Part shown: positions 38,773 through 47,932 of the stretch, one piece after another
Layout of the letters: the number at the start of each line of letters is the position of its first letter
Position numbering within the stretch: position 1 is the stretch's first letter
Assembly: GCF_000153345.1 (NCBI RefSeq)
Contig: NZ_CH724125.1
Location: 2,015,917-2,079,916 of the forward strand
DNA from: Neptuniibacter caesariensis
GTDB taxonomy: Bacteria > Pseudomonadota > Gammaproteobacteria > Pseudomonadales > Balneatricaceae
Length of the DNA stretch: 64,000 bases
Direction of reading: 5' to 3'
The notes under the pieces: generated by a model
Told to the model about the DNA's origin: nothing
Databases searched by the model: none
Seen by the model: the letters and a program-made list of their open reading frames with translations, nothing else
Made by a program: the position numbers and the translations under genes

Positions 38773-39012
38773 TTATTCCTCTTCCGGCGTGAATGGTTCG
38801 GTTTTAAGCTCGCCACCGGATTCTACCAGTATTTGAACTTTCTGCTCAGCTTCAGCAAGAATGTTCTGGCACTCGCGAGTGAGACCGACACCCTTCTCAA
38901 ATGCTTGCAGCGACTCTTCAAGAGACAGATCGCCCTGTTCCATCTGATTGACCAGAGATTCAAGTTTCTGGAGGGATTGTTCGAAATCGATTGTTTTTTT
39001 CTTACGCGGCAT
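38773..39012 (-). CDS. xseB: Exodeoxyribonuclease VII small subunit
   Basis: XseB binds the large subunit XseA in a nuclease that degrades single-stranded DNA. The 79-residue helical protein carries the family core [20 protein letters not shown] and [13 protein letters not shown]. It is the first gene of xseB-ispA-dxs; xseA is not in the window. The basic start MPRKKK and acidic end TPEEE are typical. Confidence 0.94.
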   Translation of the reverse strand: MPRKKKTIDFEQSLQKLESLVNQMEQGDLSLEESLQAFEKGVGLTRECQNILAEAEQKVQILVESGGELKTEPFTPEEE

Positions 39013-39125
39013 AGGAAATATCTTCTATGAAAGGGCTAAACTTACCGAAGGCTTGGATTAGAATCAATTATCTCTGAAAAATCCAAGTTAAACGATTGTA
39101 TGATGGATGATTGTAGATACATTTT

Positions 39126-39134
39126 TGCTATTAT
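39126..39134 (+). promoter_or_regulatory. Possible extended -10 promoter of pomAB
   Basis: TGCTATTAT about 55 bases before the pomA GTG looks like an extended -10 element. No good -35 is seen, and no sigma-28 type sequence. Confidence 0.35.
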
Positions 39135-39189
39135 AGACAGTTCGTAAAAGGCTTGAACAAAGTTCTCGGCTTGCATTAAGGAGTACTGG

Positions 39190-39948
39190 GTGGATATAGC
39201 AACGCTCGTCGGTTTACTAGGTAGTTTCGGTATCGTAGTAGCCGCGATGGTCATGGGTGGCGATGTTGGGGTCTTCATTAACCCTCCATCTCTATTGATT
39301 GTAATCGGTGGTTCCCTCTTCGTAGTCTTGATGTCTTACACCCTTGGGCAATTCCTTGCGGCAGGTAAAATTGCGGCTAAGGCATTTATGTTCAAGTCTT
39401 TGAATCCAGAAGACATTATTGCGGAAACTGTTGATCTTGCAGATGCAGCGCGTAAAGGTGGCCTGCTTTCTCTGGAAGATAAAACGGTAAGTAGTGATTT
39501 CATGCAACGTGGTATTCAGCTGCTAGTTGACGGTCATGATCCCGATGTTGTGAAGATGCTTCTGAAAAAAGAATCTAAATTGACCCATGATCGACACGAA
39601 TTCGGTGCTTCTATCTTTGCCTCTTTGGGTGATGTTGGCCCTGCAATGGGGATGATCGGTACACTGGTAGGTCTGGTACAGATGCTGTCTAACATGAGTG
39701 ACCCAAAGTCGATCGGTCCTGCGATGGCGGTAGCCCTGCTAACAACCCTTTACGGCGCAATGTTGGCAAACATGATCTGTATTCCTATCTCAGATAAGCT
39801 AAAAGTGCGTAAGGATGAAGAAGCTCTCAACAATGACCTGATCATTGATGGGTTGCTAGCTATTCAGGCAGGCCAGAACCCTCGTGTTATTGAGCAGATG
39901 CTGCGTAACTATCTGCCAGAGAAGAAACGTGCGGCGGCTGAAGGTTAA
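39190..39948 (+). CDS. pomA: Flagellar motor stator protein PomA (sodium type)
   Basis: PomA is the MotA-family subunit of a polar flagellar stator that couples ion flow to torque. The 252-residue protein has four membrane segments (about 2-22, 33-53, 146-168, 181-203) and a cytoplasmic loop with charged residues that contact FliG. The N-terminus VDIATLVGLLGSFGIVVAA and the absence of the longer proton-type layout favour the sodium PomA group. The start is GTG at 39190 after AAGGAG. It is followed 19 bases later by pomB. Confidence 0.92.
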   Translation: MDIATLVGLLGSFGIVVAAMVMGGDVGVFINPPSLLIVIGGSLFVVLMSYTLGQFLAAGKIAAKAFMFKSLNPEDIIAETVDLADAARKGGLLSLEDKTVSSDFMQRGIQLLVDGHDPDVVKMLLKKESKLTHDRHEFGASIFASLGDVGPAMGMIGTLVGLVQMLSNMSDPKSIGPAMAVALLTTLYGAMLANMICIPISDKLKVRKDEEALNNDLIIDGLLAIQAGQNPRVIEQMLRNYLPEKKRAAAEG

Positions 39949-39967
39949 TTCGGTAGAGGACTAAGAG

Positions 39968-40909
39968 ATGAGTGACGATACCGAAGAACAAGAATGCCCC
40001 CCCTGCCCCCCCGGGTTACCTGCTTGGTTGGCGACATTTGGCGACTTGATGTCGCTGTTGATGTGCTTCTTCGTACTACTACTCTCCTTCTCGGAGATGG
40101 ACGTACTGAAGTTTAAACAGCTTGCAGGTTCGATGCGTGAGGCGTTTGGTGTACAAAACCAGATCAAAGTAGAAGATATTCCGAAAGGTACTTCTATCAT
40201 CGCTCAGGAGTTTAGTCCTGGCCGCCCTGAGCCTACACCTCTGAATGAAGTCCGTCAGATGACGGTCAATAACGATATGAATACGTTGGATATTCGATCG
40301 AAAGAGGGTGACAGCGACTCCCCTGATCAGGAGGCTGGTGAACAGCAAGAGTTGCAAAAAGAGCAGGAACAGGAAGCGAAAGAGGAAGCGGTAGAATTTG
40401 CCGCGGCGCTTGCTGAAGAGATCGGTGACGGTAGCGTTGAAGTGGAGACTGATGGTAAGAAAATTATCATCCGTATCAAGGAAAAGGGTTCCTTTGATTC
40501 AGGCTCTGCTGAGTTAAAGTTTGAGTCGATTCCTGTGCTGGCCAAAATTCGTGATGTGTTACTTGATGTTAAAGGTAATGTTTCCATTGAAGGGCATAGC
40601 GATAATATCCCTTATGCAGGGCGGCGTTTTGAGTCTAACTGGGATCTGTCTGTCGCACGTGCTTTAGCGGTTGCTCATGAACTGTTTGGCGATCCGCGTA
40701 TTGATCAATCTCGTTTCAAAGTCTTAGGGATGGCAGATACTAAGCCCTTAGTACCTAACGATACTCGTGCAAATCGTGTTAAGAACCGCCGTGTTGAGAT
40801 AATCGTTACTAAAGGCAAAGATAAAGAATCGTTGGAGAAGATTCAGGCCCGTAAAGAGGGTGACCCTGATGGGCAGCTAATCAATCTACAGCCTGACGAT
40901 ATTTTCTAA
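39968..40909 (+). CDS. pomB: Flagellar motor stator protein PomB (sodium type)
   Basis: PomB is the ion-conducting and peptidoglycan-binding partner of PomA. A short N-terminus with CPPCPPGLPAW leads to the single membrane helix (about 20-43) whose conserved aspartate is D26, equivalent to the ion-binding aspartate of Vibrio PomB. An acidic and Q-rich linker (about 110-140) and an OmpA-like peptidoglycan-binding domain (about 175-290, IEGHSDNIPYAG and RVKNRRVEIIV) follow. Length is 313. Sodium coupling fits a marine host but is inferred from family resemblance. Confidence 0.93.
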   Translation: MSDDTEEQECPPCPPGLPAWLATFGDLMSLLMCFFVLLLSFSEMDVLKFKQLAGSMREAFGVQNQIKVEDIPKGTSIIAQEFSPGRPEPTPLNEVRQMTVNNDMNTLDIRSKEGDSDSPDQEAGEQQELQKEQEQEAKEEAVEFAAALAEEIGDGSVEVETDGKKIIIRIKEKGSFDSGSAELKFESIPVLAKIRDVLLDVKGNVSIEGHSDNIPYAGRRFESNWDLSVARALAVAHELFGDPRIDQSRFKVLGMADTKPLVPNDTRANRVKNRRVEIIVTKGKDKESLEKIQARKEGDPDGQLINLQPDDIF

Positions 40910-40920
40910 ACATGAATCAT

Positions 40921-40948
40921 AAAAAAACCGCCGGAAGGCGGTTTTTTT
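40921..40948. terminator. Bidirectional terminator between pomB and cytochrome c5
   Basis: Seven A, CCGCC (40928-40932), loop GGAA, GGCGG (40937-40941), seven T; convergent genes on either side. Confidence 0.92.
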
Positions 40949-40964
40949 ATTCAGCCGGTAAGGC

Positions 40965-41258
40965 TTACTTAGAGTTGTCCAGCATGAACTGGATAGCGCC
41001 TTTGAACTGATCATCAGTACAGTCCATGCACAGGCCTTTAGGTGGCATTGCACCTTTACCGTTTTTCACAGAAGCCAGAAGAGCATCCATACCTAGAGCA
41101 GCTCGTGGAGCCCAAGCGGCAGCATCACCTGTTTTAGGTGCACCAGCTGCGCCAGAAGCGTGACATGCAACACACTTAGTATTGTAAGTTTCGTTAGCCA
41201 TTGCTGCAGCAGGTAGCATCATAGTCGCAGCCATCGCTGCAATCAGTACTTTCTTCAT
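40965..41258 (-). CDS. Cytochrome c5 family protein
   Basis: This is a small periplasmic monoheme cytochrome c, probably an electron carrier. A signal peptide (MKKVLIAAMAATMMLPAAAMA) is followed by the heme-binding CVACH near residue 29 and the methionine ligand region GAMPPKG near residue 69. Two further cysteines in GLCMDCT are typical of the cytochrome c5 group. I chose the ATG at 41258, with AGGAAAA upstream, giving 97 residues; the open frame begins at 41282. It could donate to the oxidase encoded at 55622 onward, which is inference. Confidence 0.9.
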   Translation of the reverse strand: MKKVLIAAMAATMMLPAAAMANETYNTKCVACHASGAAGAPKTGDAAAWAPRAALGMDALLASVKNGKGAMPPKGLCMDCTDDQFKGAIQFMLDNSK

Positions 41259-41457
41259 TATAATTTTCCTGTAAGTGCTCAAAAGTTTGTCGTTGGGCCT
41301 AACCGGCTTACCCCACGCTAAAGCCTGCTACCCCTATGTAGCATCTATTAGTAACCCAAACAGGGTGAATTGTATCTGAACGAAATCAATAGAAGAAACG
41401 ATTAATGCTAAAGAATGAAGAAATGTAGCGGGTAGGAGGAGAGATTAGGCGGCTAGA

Positions 41458-41661
41458 TTAACCGCCCAGGCGCATTGCGAAGCTTGCTTGGTTATGTTGA
41501 ATACGTAGTGTCTGATCAGCTATACGCTGGTCTGCATGGAATTCTGCAATCGCTTGTTCGACCAGATGTTTAGGCGCAATTGCCAGGTTGCGAACATCAA
41601 TTTCGGAGTAACCACGTTTCAGCAACTGTTTCAGCTGAATTTTTAAGTTTGTTTCTGTCAT
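41458..41661 (-). CDS. Small hypothetical protein
   Basis: This 67-residue protein has no recognised domain. It is predicted helical and polar without a membrane segment, beginning TETNLKIQLKQLLKRGYSE. An AGAGG lies about ten bases before the ATG. The stop falls inside a GGCGG/CCGCC hairpin (41448-41466), which may serve as its transcription end. It lies between a cytochrome gene and ppk2, all on the minus strand but well separated. The spacing, ribosome binding site and codon use support a real gene. Confidence 0.6.
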   Translation of the reverse strand: MTETNLKIQLKQLLKRGYSEIDVRNLAIAPKHLVEQAIAEFHADQRIADQTLRIQHNQASFAMRLGG

Positions 41662-41729
41662 GTTTATTTGCCTCTTATATATTGAGGCTAATCATGCCGG
41701 TAAATTATTGCAGGAATATTTCAGTGCGA

Positions 41730-42557
41730 TCAAACTTCAATTTCAATACCAAGCGAGTGATACGCTTCCTTTATAACGTTAGGGTCTAGGGGGGGCGGTG
41801 AGGTATCGATTCCTTCGGCAAGTTGTTCAACAATGGTTTTTAGCACTTCAATTCTTGCATACCATTTGTGGTTGCCCGCAATAATGTGCCATGGAGCTGC
41901 TTCTGTTGAAGTGTAAGTGAACATGTCTTCTATCGCAGATTCATACTCAGCCCAGCGTTGACGGTTTCTGATATCTTCGGTGGTAAGCTTCCAGCGTTTC
42001 ACTGGATTGTTTAAACGCTCCTCGAAACGCTTTAGCTGCTCCTCGGGTGTGATATGCATAAAGATTTTAATAATCCGCGCGCCGTCATCGATCAGGCTCC
42101 TTTCAAACTCATTGATCTCTTGATAGGCCCGCTGCCACTCTTTTTTCGAGGCAAATCCCTCTATGCGTTCTACCAGGACTCGGCCGTACCAGGAGCGATC
42201 AAAGATAGCGATTGAGCCTGCTTCAGGGAGCCTTGCCTGGAAGCGGTGGAGGTAATGTTTGCTTTGTTCTTCCGCGCTTGGAGCACTAATGGGATGAACA
42301 GTCACCCCCCTAGGGTCTAGTTTTTCAGTGACCCGCCTAATGGCGCCCCCTTTGCCGCTGGCATCCCAGCCTTCAAGTACCAGTATTGCCCGTTTGTTTT
42401 GATGGAAGTATGCCTGCTGAACCTGAAGCATTTTTTTCTGCCATTTTTTTAACTTCTTAAGGTAAGCGTCTTTATCAGGTAAAACCGATTCATCAAAATC
42501 GATATTCTTGAGAGAAGGGGAAGGATTTTGCAGAACAATTGGACTGGGCTGGTGCAT
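41730..42557 (-). CDS. ppk2: Polyphosphate kinase 2 family protein
   Basis: PPK2 enzymes transfer phosphate between polyphosphate and nucleotides. The 275-residue single-domain protein has Walker A GWDASGKGGAIRRV near residue 63, Walker B IFDRSWYGRVLVERI near residue 118, and a lid region rich in arginine (WKLTTEDIRNRQRW). These are standard PPK2 features. The one-domain layout excludes the two-domain class II form. Whether it prefers ADP, AMP or GDP cannot be told from this reading. GAGGAG lies seven bases before the ATG. Confidence 0.9.
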   Translation of the reverse strand: MHQPSPIVLQNPSPSLKNIDFDESVLPDKDAYLKKLKKWQKKMLQVQQAYFHQNKRAILVLEGWDASGKGGAIRRVTEKLDPRGVTVHPISAPSAEEQSKHYLHRFQARLPEAGSIAIFDRSWYGRVLVERIEGFASKKEWQRAYQEINEFERSLIDDGARIIKIFMHITPEEQLKRFEERLNNPVKRWKLTTEDIRNRQRWAEYESAIEDMFTYTSTEAAPWHIIAGNHKWYARIEVLKTIVEQLAEGIDTSPPPLDPNVIKEAYHSLGIEIEV

Positions 42558-42613
42558 ACTTTTCTCCTCTGATTCTCAAAAAGAATAGGGGAGATAGCAA
42601 TTCACAGCAAACC

Positions 42614-44302
42614 CTACTTAAGTGAGGAGGGGGCCTGGCAGTTAAGTTCCTGTAGAAAGAAAACTGTCTTAAGGCCGGGGTGATTATCTTTTAATTCGAT
42701 TTTTCCGCCCATCACTGTATTGATTAAGTTATACACGCGATAAAGGCCTAGCCCAGAGGTACCCTGGCCGAGATTCGATGTATAAAAAGGATCGAAGGCA
42801 TGCTCACAATCTTTCTCAGTCATCCCTTTTCCGTTATCCGTGAAACTAAACTTGATCCCATCAGGGCATTTTTCATAGTCGATTTTAATGATCCCCTCAC
42901 CAGATTTAACACCGTGGGTGAGACTATTTTCCAGTAAGCAATAGATCACTTGTTCAAATGATTCAGAAAAATTGGTTATGCGTAGCTCTTCAGGTAAGTG
43001 ATTGAACAGAGTAATGTTTCGGTCTGTGCAATAGCCAGAGAACAGCGCGAATATATCGTCAACCCGGTTTTTGGGGGCGAAGCTTTCAGGCGTGCTTGGC
43101 AGTGAATCTGAGGATAATTCTTTAAAGCGGGTTATCAGGTTGATACTTCGGTTAAGGTTTTGTTGAATAATGGAGATCGTATCAGAGCTGTCTTGAAAGA
43201 AACTCTCTAAACGATCTCGCGTGACTGCATTGCTTTCATAGGCGCTTCTAAGTTGGTCCAGAGAGTTTTTACTGCTGTCAGCACCTAAACGCATATTGCC
43301 CAGCGGGGTGTTGAGTTCATGAGCGAGGCCTGCAATTAAGCGTCCTAAACTGGCGAGTTTTTTCGCTTCAGCAAGTTGTTGAATGGTGTTCTGGAGCTCT
43401 TGATGGGCGCTCTGCAGAGCCTGGAAATGTTCGCGTTCGGTTTTCTCCGCGTTAATTCTGGCGGTGATGTCTTGTAAGGTTTCTATAGCGCCTGACACTT
43501 GCCCCGCCTGATCAAAAAGTGGCGATGCATTGAAGTGAAGCCAAAGCCCATTCTCACCAATTTCAGGAAAAAAACTTTCTGCTGTGTAGGCACCCGAGAT
43601 GAGTGCAGAGTTTGATAACTCCTGATCATAGTGCTGTTTTATATGCGCAAAAGGAGCCTGATCGATAACCAGATCGGCAAGGGTAGGCCTTGGTTCGGGG
43701 TAAAATCCCCGCCAGCTCTCTTTAAGACCTATTTTCTCCTCTGCTGAATATCCCGTTAGTGCTTCACAGGCTTTATTCCAATGAGTAATTCTGTGTTCTT
43801 TATCGATCACGAAGGTAGCGATTGGGCTGCCTTGCAGTATTTGCAGAAGCTGCCTCTGACTATCGACCACAGCCATTCGGGCACTATGAAGTTCCGTGAT
43901 ATTTCGGCCAATTCCCCGATAGCCGGCGAAATGACCTTCGGAGTCGAAAAAAGGGGTACCGCTGATTGAATAGCGCTGTAGCCGATTGTTATCTCCGGGA
44001 ACACTATATTCAAAGTCCCGGAATGCCCTGTGCTGATGGCAACAGTCGATATGCGCTTGCAGCTCTTCCTGGCTGATTCCCTGAACGGGCATCTCCCATC
44101 GGACTTTGCCTAAGAATAGATTCTGATCACGTTGCAGGCTTGCTGTGGATAGCCCGAAAAAGCGCGTGAAGCGTAATTCATGGTCTTGTTCCCAAAACCA
44201 TTCAGAGGATAGCTCTGCAAAATCAGAGAGTATCTTATTTTCAGATTCCAGCATTTGGATCTTTTTTTCCAATGCTTCTCTGGAGAGCTTTTCATTTGGC
44301 AT
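42614..44302 (-). CDS. Cytosolic PAS-domain sensor histidine kinase
   Basis: This 562-residue kinase has no membrane segment. Two PAS domains are seen (about 25-145, with SEWFWEQDHELRFTRF, and about 155-285, with SPIATFVIDKEHRITHWN), then a coiled coil. The phosphoacceptor H-box is LIAGLAHELNTPLGNM near residue 327. The ATPase domain follows, with N-box LLENSLTHG, G1 DNGKGM and G2 GTSGLGL. No response regulator gene lies nearby, so it is an orphan. The ribosome binding site is weak. The diguanylate cyclase gene upstream on the same strand ends about 80 bases away. Confidence 0.88.
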   Translation of the reverse strand: MPNEKLSREALEKKIQMLESENKILSDFAELSSEWFWEQDHELRFTRFFGLSTASLQRDQNLFLGKVRWEMPVQGISQEELQAHIDCCHQHRAFRDFEYSVPGDNNRLQRYSISGTPFFDSEGHFAGYRGIGRNITELHSARMAVVDSQRQLLQILQGSPIATFVIDKEHRITHWNKACEALTGYSAEEKIGLKESWRGFYPEPRPTLADLVIDQAPFAHIKQHYDQELSNSALISGAYTAESFFPEIGENGLWLHFNASPLFDQAGQVSGAIETLQDITARINAEKTEREHFQALQSAHQELQNTIQQLAEAKKLASLGRLIAGLAHELNTPLGNMRLGADSSKNSLDQLRSAYESNAVTRDRLESFFQDSSDTISIIQQNLNRSINLITRFKELSSDSLPSTPESFAPKNRVDDIFALFSGYCTDRNITLFNHLPEELRITNFSESFEQVIYCLLENSLTHGVKSGEGIIKIDYEKCPDGIKFSFTDNGKGMTEKDCEHAFDPFYTSNLGQGTSGLGLYRVYNLINTVMGGKIELKDNHPGLKTVFFLQELNCQAPSSLK

Positions 44303-44380
44303 AGCGGGCCTGGTTGCCGATAAGTCACTCCTACAGAATAGTTAGGGAGCTAGCTTTTCTCAAAGAATAACTGCGGGGTG

Positions 44381-45640
44381 TCATGGCTCGGCTGTTGATA
44401 ATTTACTCTGATACATCAGGTGATCTGCATGATCGATCCATTGGTCGATTGATTCGATTTCACGGGTTAGCTGATGAACTCCGTAGGAGATCCCAACGTT
44501 TATCTTTTGTTCTTCTTCAATGAGTAACGTGATTCTGTCGCCGACCCGATTAATAAATTCCTCAGCGTCATGTTCAATGCTGTTGTTTAACAGAACGACA
44601 AATTCATCCCCTCCATAACGACCTAGCAGGTCGGTTTTTCGAACAGATGACCGCAAAGTCCGGGCGAGTTCAATAAGGCAATTATCGCCGACCAAATGGC
44701 CATAGTTATCATTAACTTGCTTGAAATCGTCGAGATCGATAAAAATGAGTGTTGCAGCAGTGTTGTATCGGTTGAAGTGCTCCAGCGCCTGTCTTAGATG
44801 GTCATTGAACGCGTTTCTATTAAGTACTTTGGTTAAGGCGTCTTGGCGAGACGCTCTCTCAAGTTTTTGCTGCCGAATGATTAATTCGGTGCGATCAACG
44901 GCAGAAAAAACCCGAAATGGGCGGCTGCTTTTTTCTTTAACCTGGGCGGTCGCCATATGCACATGCTTGGTTAATCCATCAGGGCGTTTGAGACGGTAAT
45001 CGATCCCCTTTGTTTGTGTGTGTTCTAGAGCATTTTCTACATAGGTAAGGTCTTCTGGGTGTACAGATTTTAAAAAACACAGCGGGTTATTAAAAAGTGT
45101 CTGCGCAGACTGCTCCCAGAGCTTTTCGAACCCCTGGTTTACATAGAGTGTTTCAAGCATATCGTCGGTGGTCATCCATATGGCCACTTCTGATGAGACC
45201 GCTTCTATGATGGTTTTTAATTTTTGCTCAGATTCCCTGAGTAAATCTTCCGTACGTTTTAACTCGGAAATATCCTGTATAGATGAAATAAAATAGAGGG
45301 GTTTATTATCGAAGTCACGAATGAGCGTTGTTGTTAACTTGGCCCAAACCAGATGCCCATCCTTGTGACGATAACGTTTAATTTTTGAGAAATCCTGGGA
45401 AATTTCATCTGCCAGAATAGACCGAATCCATAAAATGCTTTCTTCTAACTCTTCAGCCAGAGAAAGTTCCTGAAAAGTGAGGTCCAGAAGCTCTTTTTTG
45501 GGGTAGCCTAAAAAGTTACAGAGGCATTGGTTTACTCGAATAAAACGACCTTTTAAGTCAACATGGGCTAAGCCTATGGCTGCTCTTTCAAAGCTCAGAG
45601 AGAATTCGTGGTTTGTAGAGTCTTCGTTCAGGTCTTCCAT
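44381..45640 (-). CDS. PAS-PAS diguanylate cyclase
   Basis: This 419-residue cytosolic protein probably makes cyclic di-GMP in response to a signal sensed by its PAS domains (about 10-130 with a PAC segment ending YFISSIQDISELKR, and about 140-250). The GGDEF domain (about 255-415) has RYGGDEFVVLL and an intact inhibitory site RKTD five residues before it, so product feedback is expected. No EAL domain is present. It is upstream of the PAS kinase on the same strand and may share its transcript. Confidence 0.9.
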   Translation of the reverse strand: MEDLNEDSTNHEFSLSFERAAIGLAHVDLKGRFIRVNQCLCNFLGYPKKELLDLTFQELSLAEELEESILWIRSILADEISQDFSKIKRYRHKDGHLVWAKLTTTLIRDFDNKPLYFISSIQDISELKRTEDLLRESEQKLKTIIEAVSSEVAIWMTTDDMLETLYVNQGFEKLWEQSAQTLFNNPLCFLKSVHPEDLTYVENALEHTQTKGIDYRLKRPDGLTKHVHMATAQVKEKSSRPFRVFSAVDRTELIIRQQKLERASRQDALTKVLNRNAFNDHLRQALEHFNRYNTAATLIFIDLDDFKQVNDNYGHLVGDNCLIELARTLRSSVRKTDLLGRYGGDEFVVLLNNSIEHDAEEFINRVGDRITLLIEEEQKINVGISYGVHQLTREIESIDQWIDHADHLMYQSKLSTAEP

Positions 45641-45738
45641 GTCCGGTTTGATCCTTTGAATAGGTGACTTAACCGCATATCAGTCTAGATGAAAAATAAG
45701 TAAACTGCGGTGAAGAAGATTCATGAGGAGAAGAAAAC

Positions 45739-46128
45739 ATGTCGTTAGAACAGAGCAGTAGTTCCCCTCCTCGAACGGTTCAACGTGCTGTATATGCGCT
45801 GTGGATAAGTATTGGGGTTACCTTGCTGCTTTGGATTAGTAATTATTCAGCAGGTGTTATGAATCAGCAGGAGTTTTTCTCATCCCTGCTCATTTTGGCC
45901 CTCTTCTGCTTATTACCTTACCAAATCAGTCAACGCAGTAATCTGGCAAGGCAGTTCTGTATTGCATTAACACTGTTTAGCCTGATCGTATTGGTATCAG
46001 GAGGGCATGAACATCTTACTCAACTGGAGTATGTTGTTTCCCTCCTTATGTTGCCGGTGGATCTTTATATCATCTACCAATTGCTTTCCAGGCCATCAGC
46101 ACAGTGGTTTCGGAATAAAGATGTGTGA
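45739..46128 (+). CDS. Small membrane protein of unknown function
   Basis: This 129-residue protein has four predicted membrane helices (about 18-38, 46-62, 73-90, 97-115) and a short polar N-terminus rich in serine. I recognise no family. A good AGGAG about ten bases before the ATG supports expression. It is divergent from the PAS diguanylate cyclase and convergent with the NhaR-type regulator gene. Confidence 0.65.
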   Translation: MSLEQSSSSPPRTVQRAVYALWISIGVTLLLWISNYSAGVMNQQEFFSSLLILALFCLLPYQISQRSNLARQFCIALTLFSLIVLVSGGHEHLTQLEYVVSLLMLPVDLYIIYQLLSRPSAQWFRNKDV

Positions 46129-46146
46129 GTAGCGTCATTGTACGAA

Positions 46147-47046
46147 TTAGTCTGCGGAGCCTAACCAGTCTCGGGCTGCGGTAGTTATTTTCTCGACTGC
46201 AGTATGGGATATCTTTCGTTCAATAGAGATTGCATAGAAGTTATTCACTATCTCATTGGTTTCTCCAAGGGTCACGAGTCCCAGTTGTTGCGATACTTCC
46301 TCTCGAATCGGTGTAGGTACCACCATGATCCCCTTGCCCGCGTTGGCAAAAGCTTTGATCAATGCGCTGTCATCAAACTCACCGACCACCCGAGGGTGGA
46401 TGCGGTTCTTATTAAACCATTGCAGTAACTGCGAACGCACAATCGTTGTCTCACTAGGGAGAAGCATTGGAGAACCGTTAAGGTTTGCAGGGAATTCGCC
46501 GGTAAGTTGTTCTGCCACCGAAGGGCTTGCCATGAAACTGCTACCGCAAGTGCCCAGGCTATGGCTGAAACCGTTCACGCTGACATCGGATGGAATAGGG
46601 GACTCAGAGATGACCAGATCCAGCTTATGCAGTGCCAGCTCAGCTAATAGCTCATTGATATTGCCCTCGTGACAGATCATTCTGACATTATTAATGTCGT
46701 CCATCGCAGGTGATAGCAGGTGGTAAGCAATTGATTTTGGTACTACATCAACAACCCCGACTTTGAAAACCAAAGGGCGTATCTTGTCCAGGTTTCTCAC
46801 CCTTTCTTCTAACTCGCCGCCCAGCGAGAAAATGTCCGTTGCATAACTGAGTACCATATGTCCGGTTTCTGTGAGCTCAAGCTGTCGACCGACTTTGGTA
46901 AATAAAGCGCAACCCAGGTAATCATCTAAAAGACTAAGTTGGGCGCTGATCGTATGGGGTGTAACACTGAGTCTCTCTGCCGCTGCAGCAATGCTTCCCT
47001 CTTTTGCGACCATCCAGAAATAGTGCAGGTGCTTGTAATTAATCAT
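46147..47046 (-). CDS. nhaR: NhaR-type LysR-family transcriptional regulator
   Basis: This is a 299-residue LysR-family protein closest in pattern to NhaR, which in E. coli activates the sodium/proton antiporter gene nhaA in response to sodium. The N-terminal winged helix includes INYKHLHYFWMVAKEGSIAA (compare INYNHLYYFW in NhaR), and the effector domain contains ELALHKLDLVISESPI near residue 160 and VVGEFDDSALIKAFANAG near residue 218. No antiporter gene lies next to it here. The upstream spacer holds a nested dyad that could be its operator. Confidence 0.82.
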   Translation of the reverse strand: MINYKHLHYFWMVAKEGSIAAAAERLSVTPHTISAQLSLLDDYLGCALFTKVGRQLELTETGHMVLSYATDIFSLGGELEERVRNLDKIRPLVFKVGVVDVVPKSIAYHLLSPAMDDINNVRMICHEGNINELLAELALHKLDLVISESPIPSDVSVNGFSHSLGTCGSSFMASPSVAEQLTGEFPANLNGSPMLLPSETTIVRSQLLQWFNKNRIHPRVVGEFDDSALIKAFANAGKGIMVVPTPIREEVSQQLGLVTLGETNEIVNNFYAISIERKISHTAVEKITTAARDWLGSAD

Positions 47047-47179
47047 GATAGCTCGATAAAAACGAATATTTCTTTAAGAATAATCGAGTTTTATTGTTTT
47101 TGGTAGCCGGTTAAATTTTGAACTGTTGATGCCGGAGAGCCAATTTTGGTTCTTGGTAAAAAGAAACCAGGAGGGGTGT

Positions 47180-47851
47180 ATGAATACATCTATACGATCA
47201 TCTGCAACTCAAACGCAAACATCGGCGTTGGAGTCCAATAAGGTACTACGCAACACCTATGCATTGTTGTCCCTTACATTGCTGTTCAGTGCTATCACTG
47301 CGGGTGCATCTTTACTACTCCAGCTGCCTCACCCCGGCATCATCATCTCTTTAGTAGGCTTCTTTGGTCTGTATTTTCTGACCACCAAGCTTCGCAATAG
47401 TATATGGGGGCTGCCTTCAGTGTTTGCTCTCACAGGTTTCATGGGATACACCCTGGGGCCAATCATTGGTCATTATCTGTCGATGCCCGGCGGCGGTACG
47501 ATTGTGATGAATGCGATGGCCATGACGGGGCTTATTTTTCTGAGCTTGTCGGCCTATGTGTTAACAACCCGTAAGAACTTTAGCTTTATGGGTGGCTTTT
47601 TGATGGTTGGTATTCTGCTGGCGTTTTTTGCTGGGCTCGCAGCTGTATTTTTCCAGATCCCTGCGTTAGCACTAGCGGTTTCAGCAATGTTCGTGCTGTT
47701 GATGTCAGGTTTCATTCTTTATGAAACCAGCAATATCCTTCATGGAGGTGAGACCAATTACATCATGGCAACGGTTTCCCTATATGTATCGATTTACAAT
47801 TTGTTTACCAGTTTGTTACAGATTCTAGGCTTCCTCGGAGGCGATGAATAA
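47180..47851 (+). CDS. BI-1/YccA family inner-membrane protein
   Basis: This 223-residue protein of the Bax inhibitor-1 (LFG/YccA) family has about seven membrane helices and the C-terminal ILYETSNILHGGETNYI motif typical of YccA, whose E. coli form binds and inhibits FtsH protease. I chose the ATG at 47180 because AGGAGGGG sits five bases before it; the open frame starts at 47126. It is divergent from the NhaR-type gene and closed by a terminator. Confidence 0.9.
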   Translation: MNTSIRSSATQTQTSALESNKVLRNTYALLSLTLLFSAITAGASLLLQLPHPGIIISLVGFFGLYFLTTKLRNSIWGLPSVFALTGFMGYTLGPIIGHYLSMPGGGTIVMNAMAMTGLIFLSLSAYVLTTRKNFSFMGGFLMVGILLAFFAGLAAVFFQIPALALAVSAMFVLLMSGFILYETSNILHGGETNYIMATVSLYVSIYNLFTSLLQILGFLGGDE

Positions 47852-47905
47852 ACACAGACTCTTAGATTTAGCTATGCACTTGTGATAACCCGTGTTGGGG
47901 TTTTC

Positions 47906-47932
47906 AGGCGACCGATTAGGTCGCCTTTTTTT
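47906..47932 (+). terminator. Intrinsic terminator of the YccA-family gene
   Basis: AGGCGACC (47906-47913), loop GATTA, GGTCGCCT (47919-47926), then a seven-T run overlapping the stop of the convergent gene. Confidence 0.9.
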
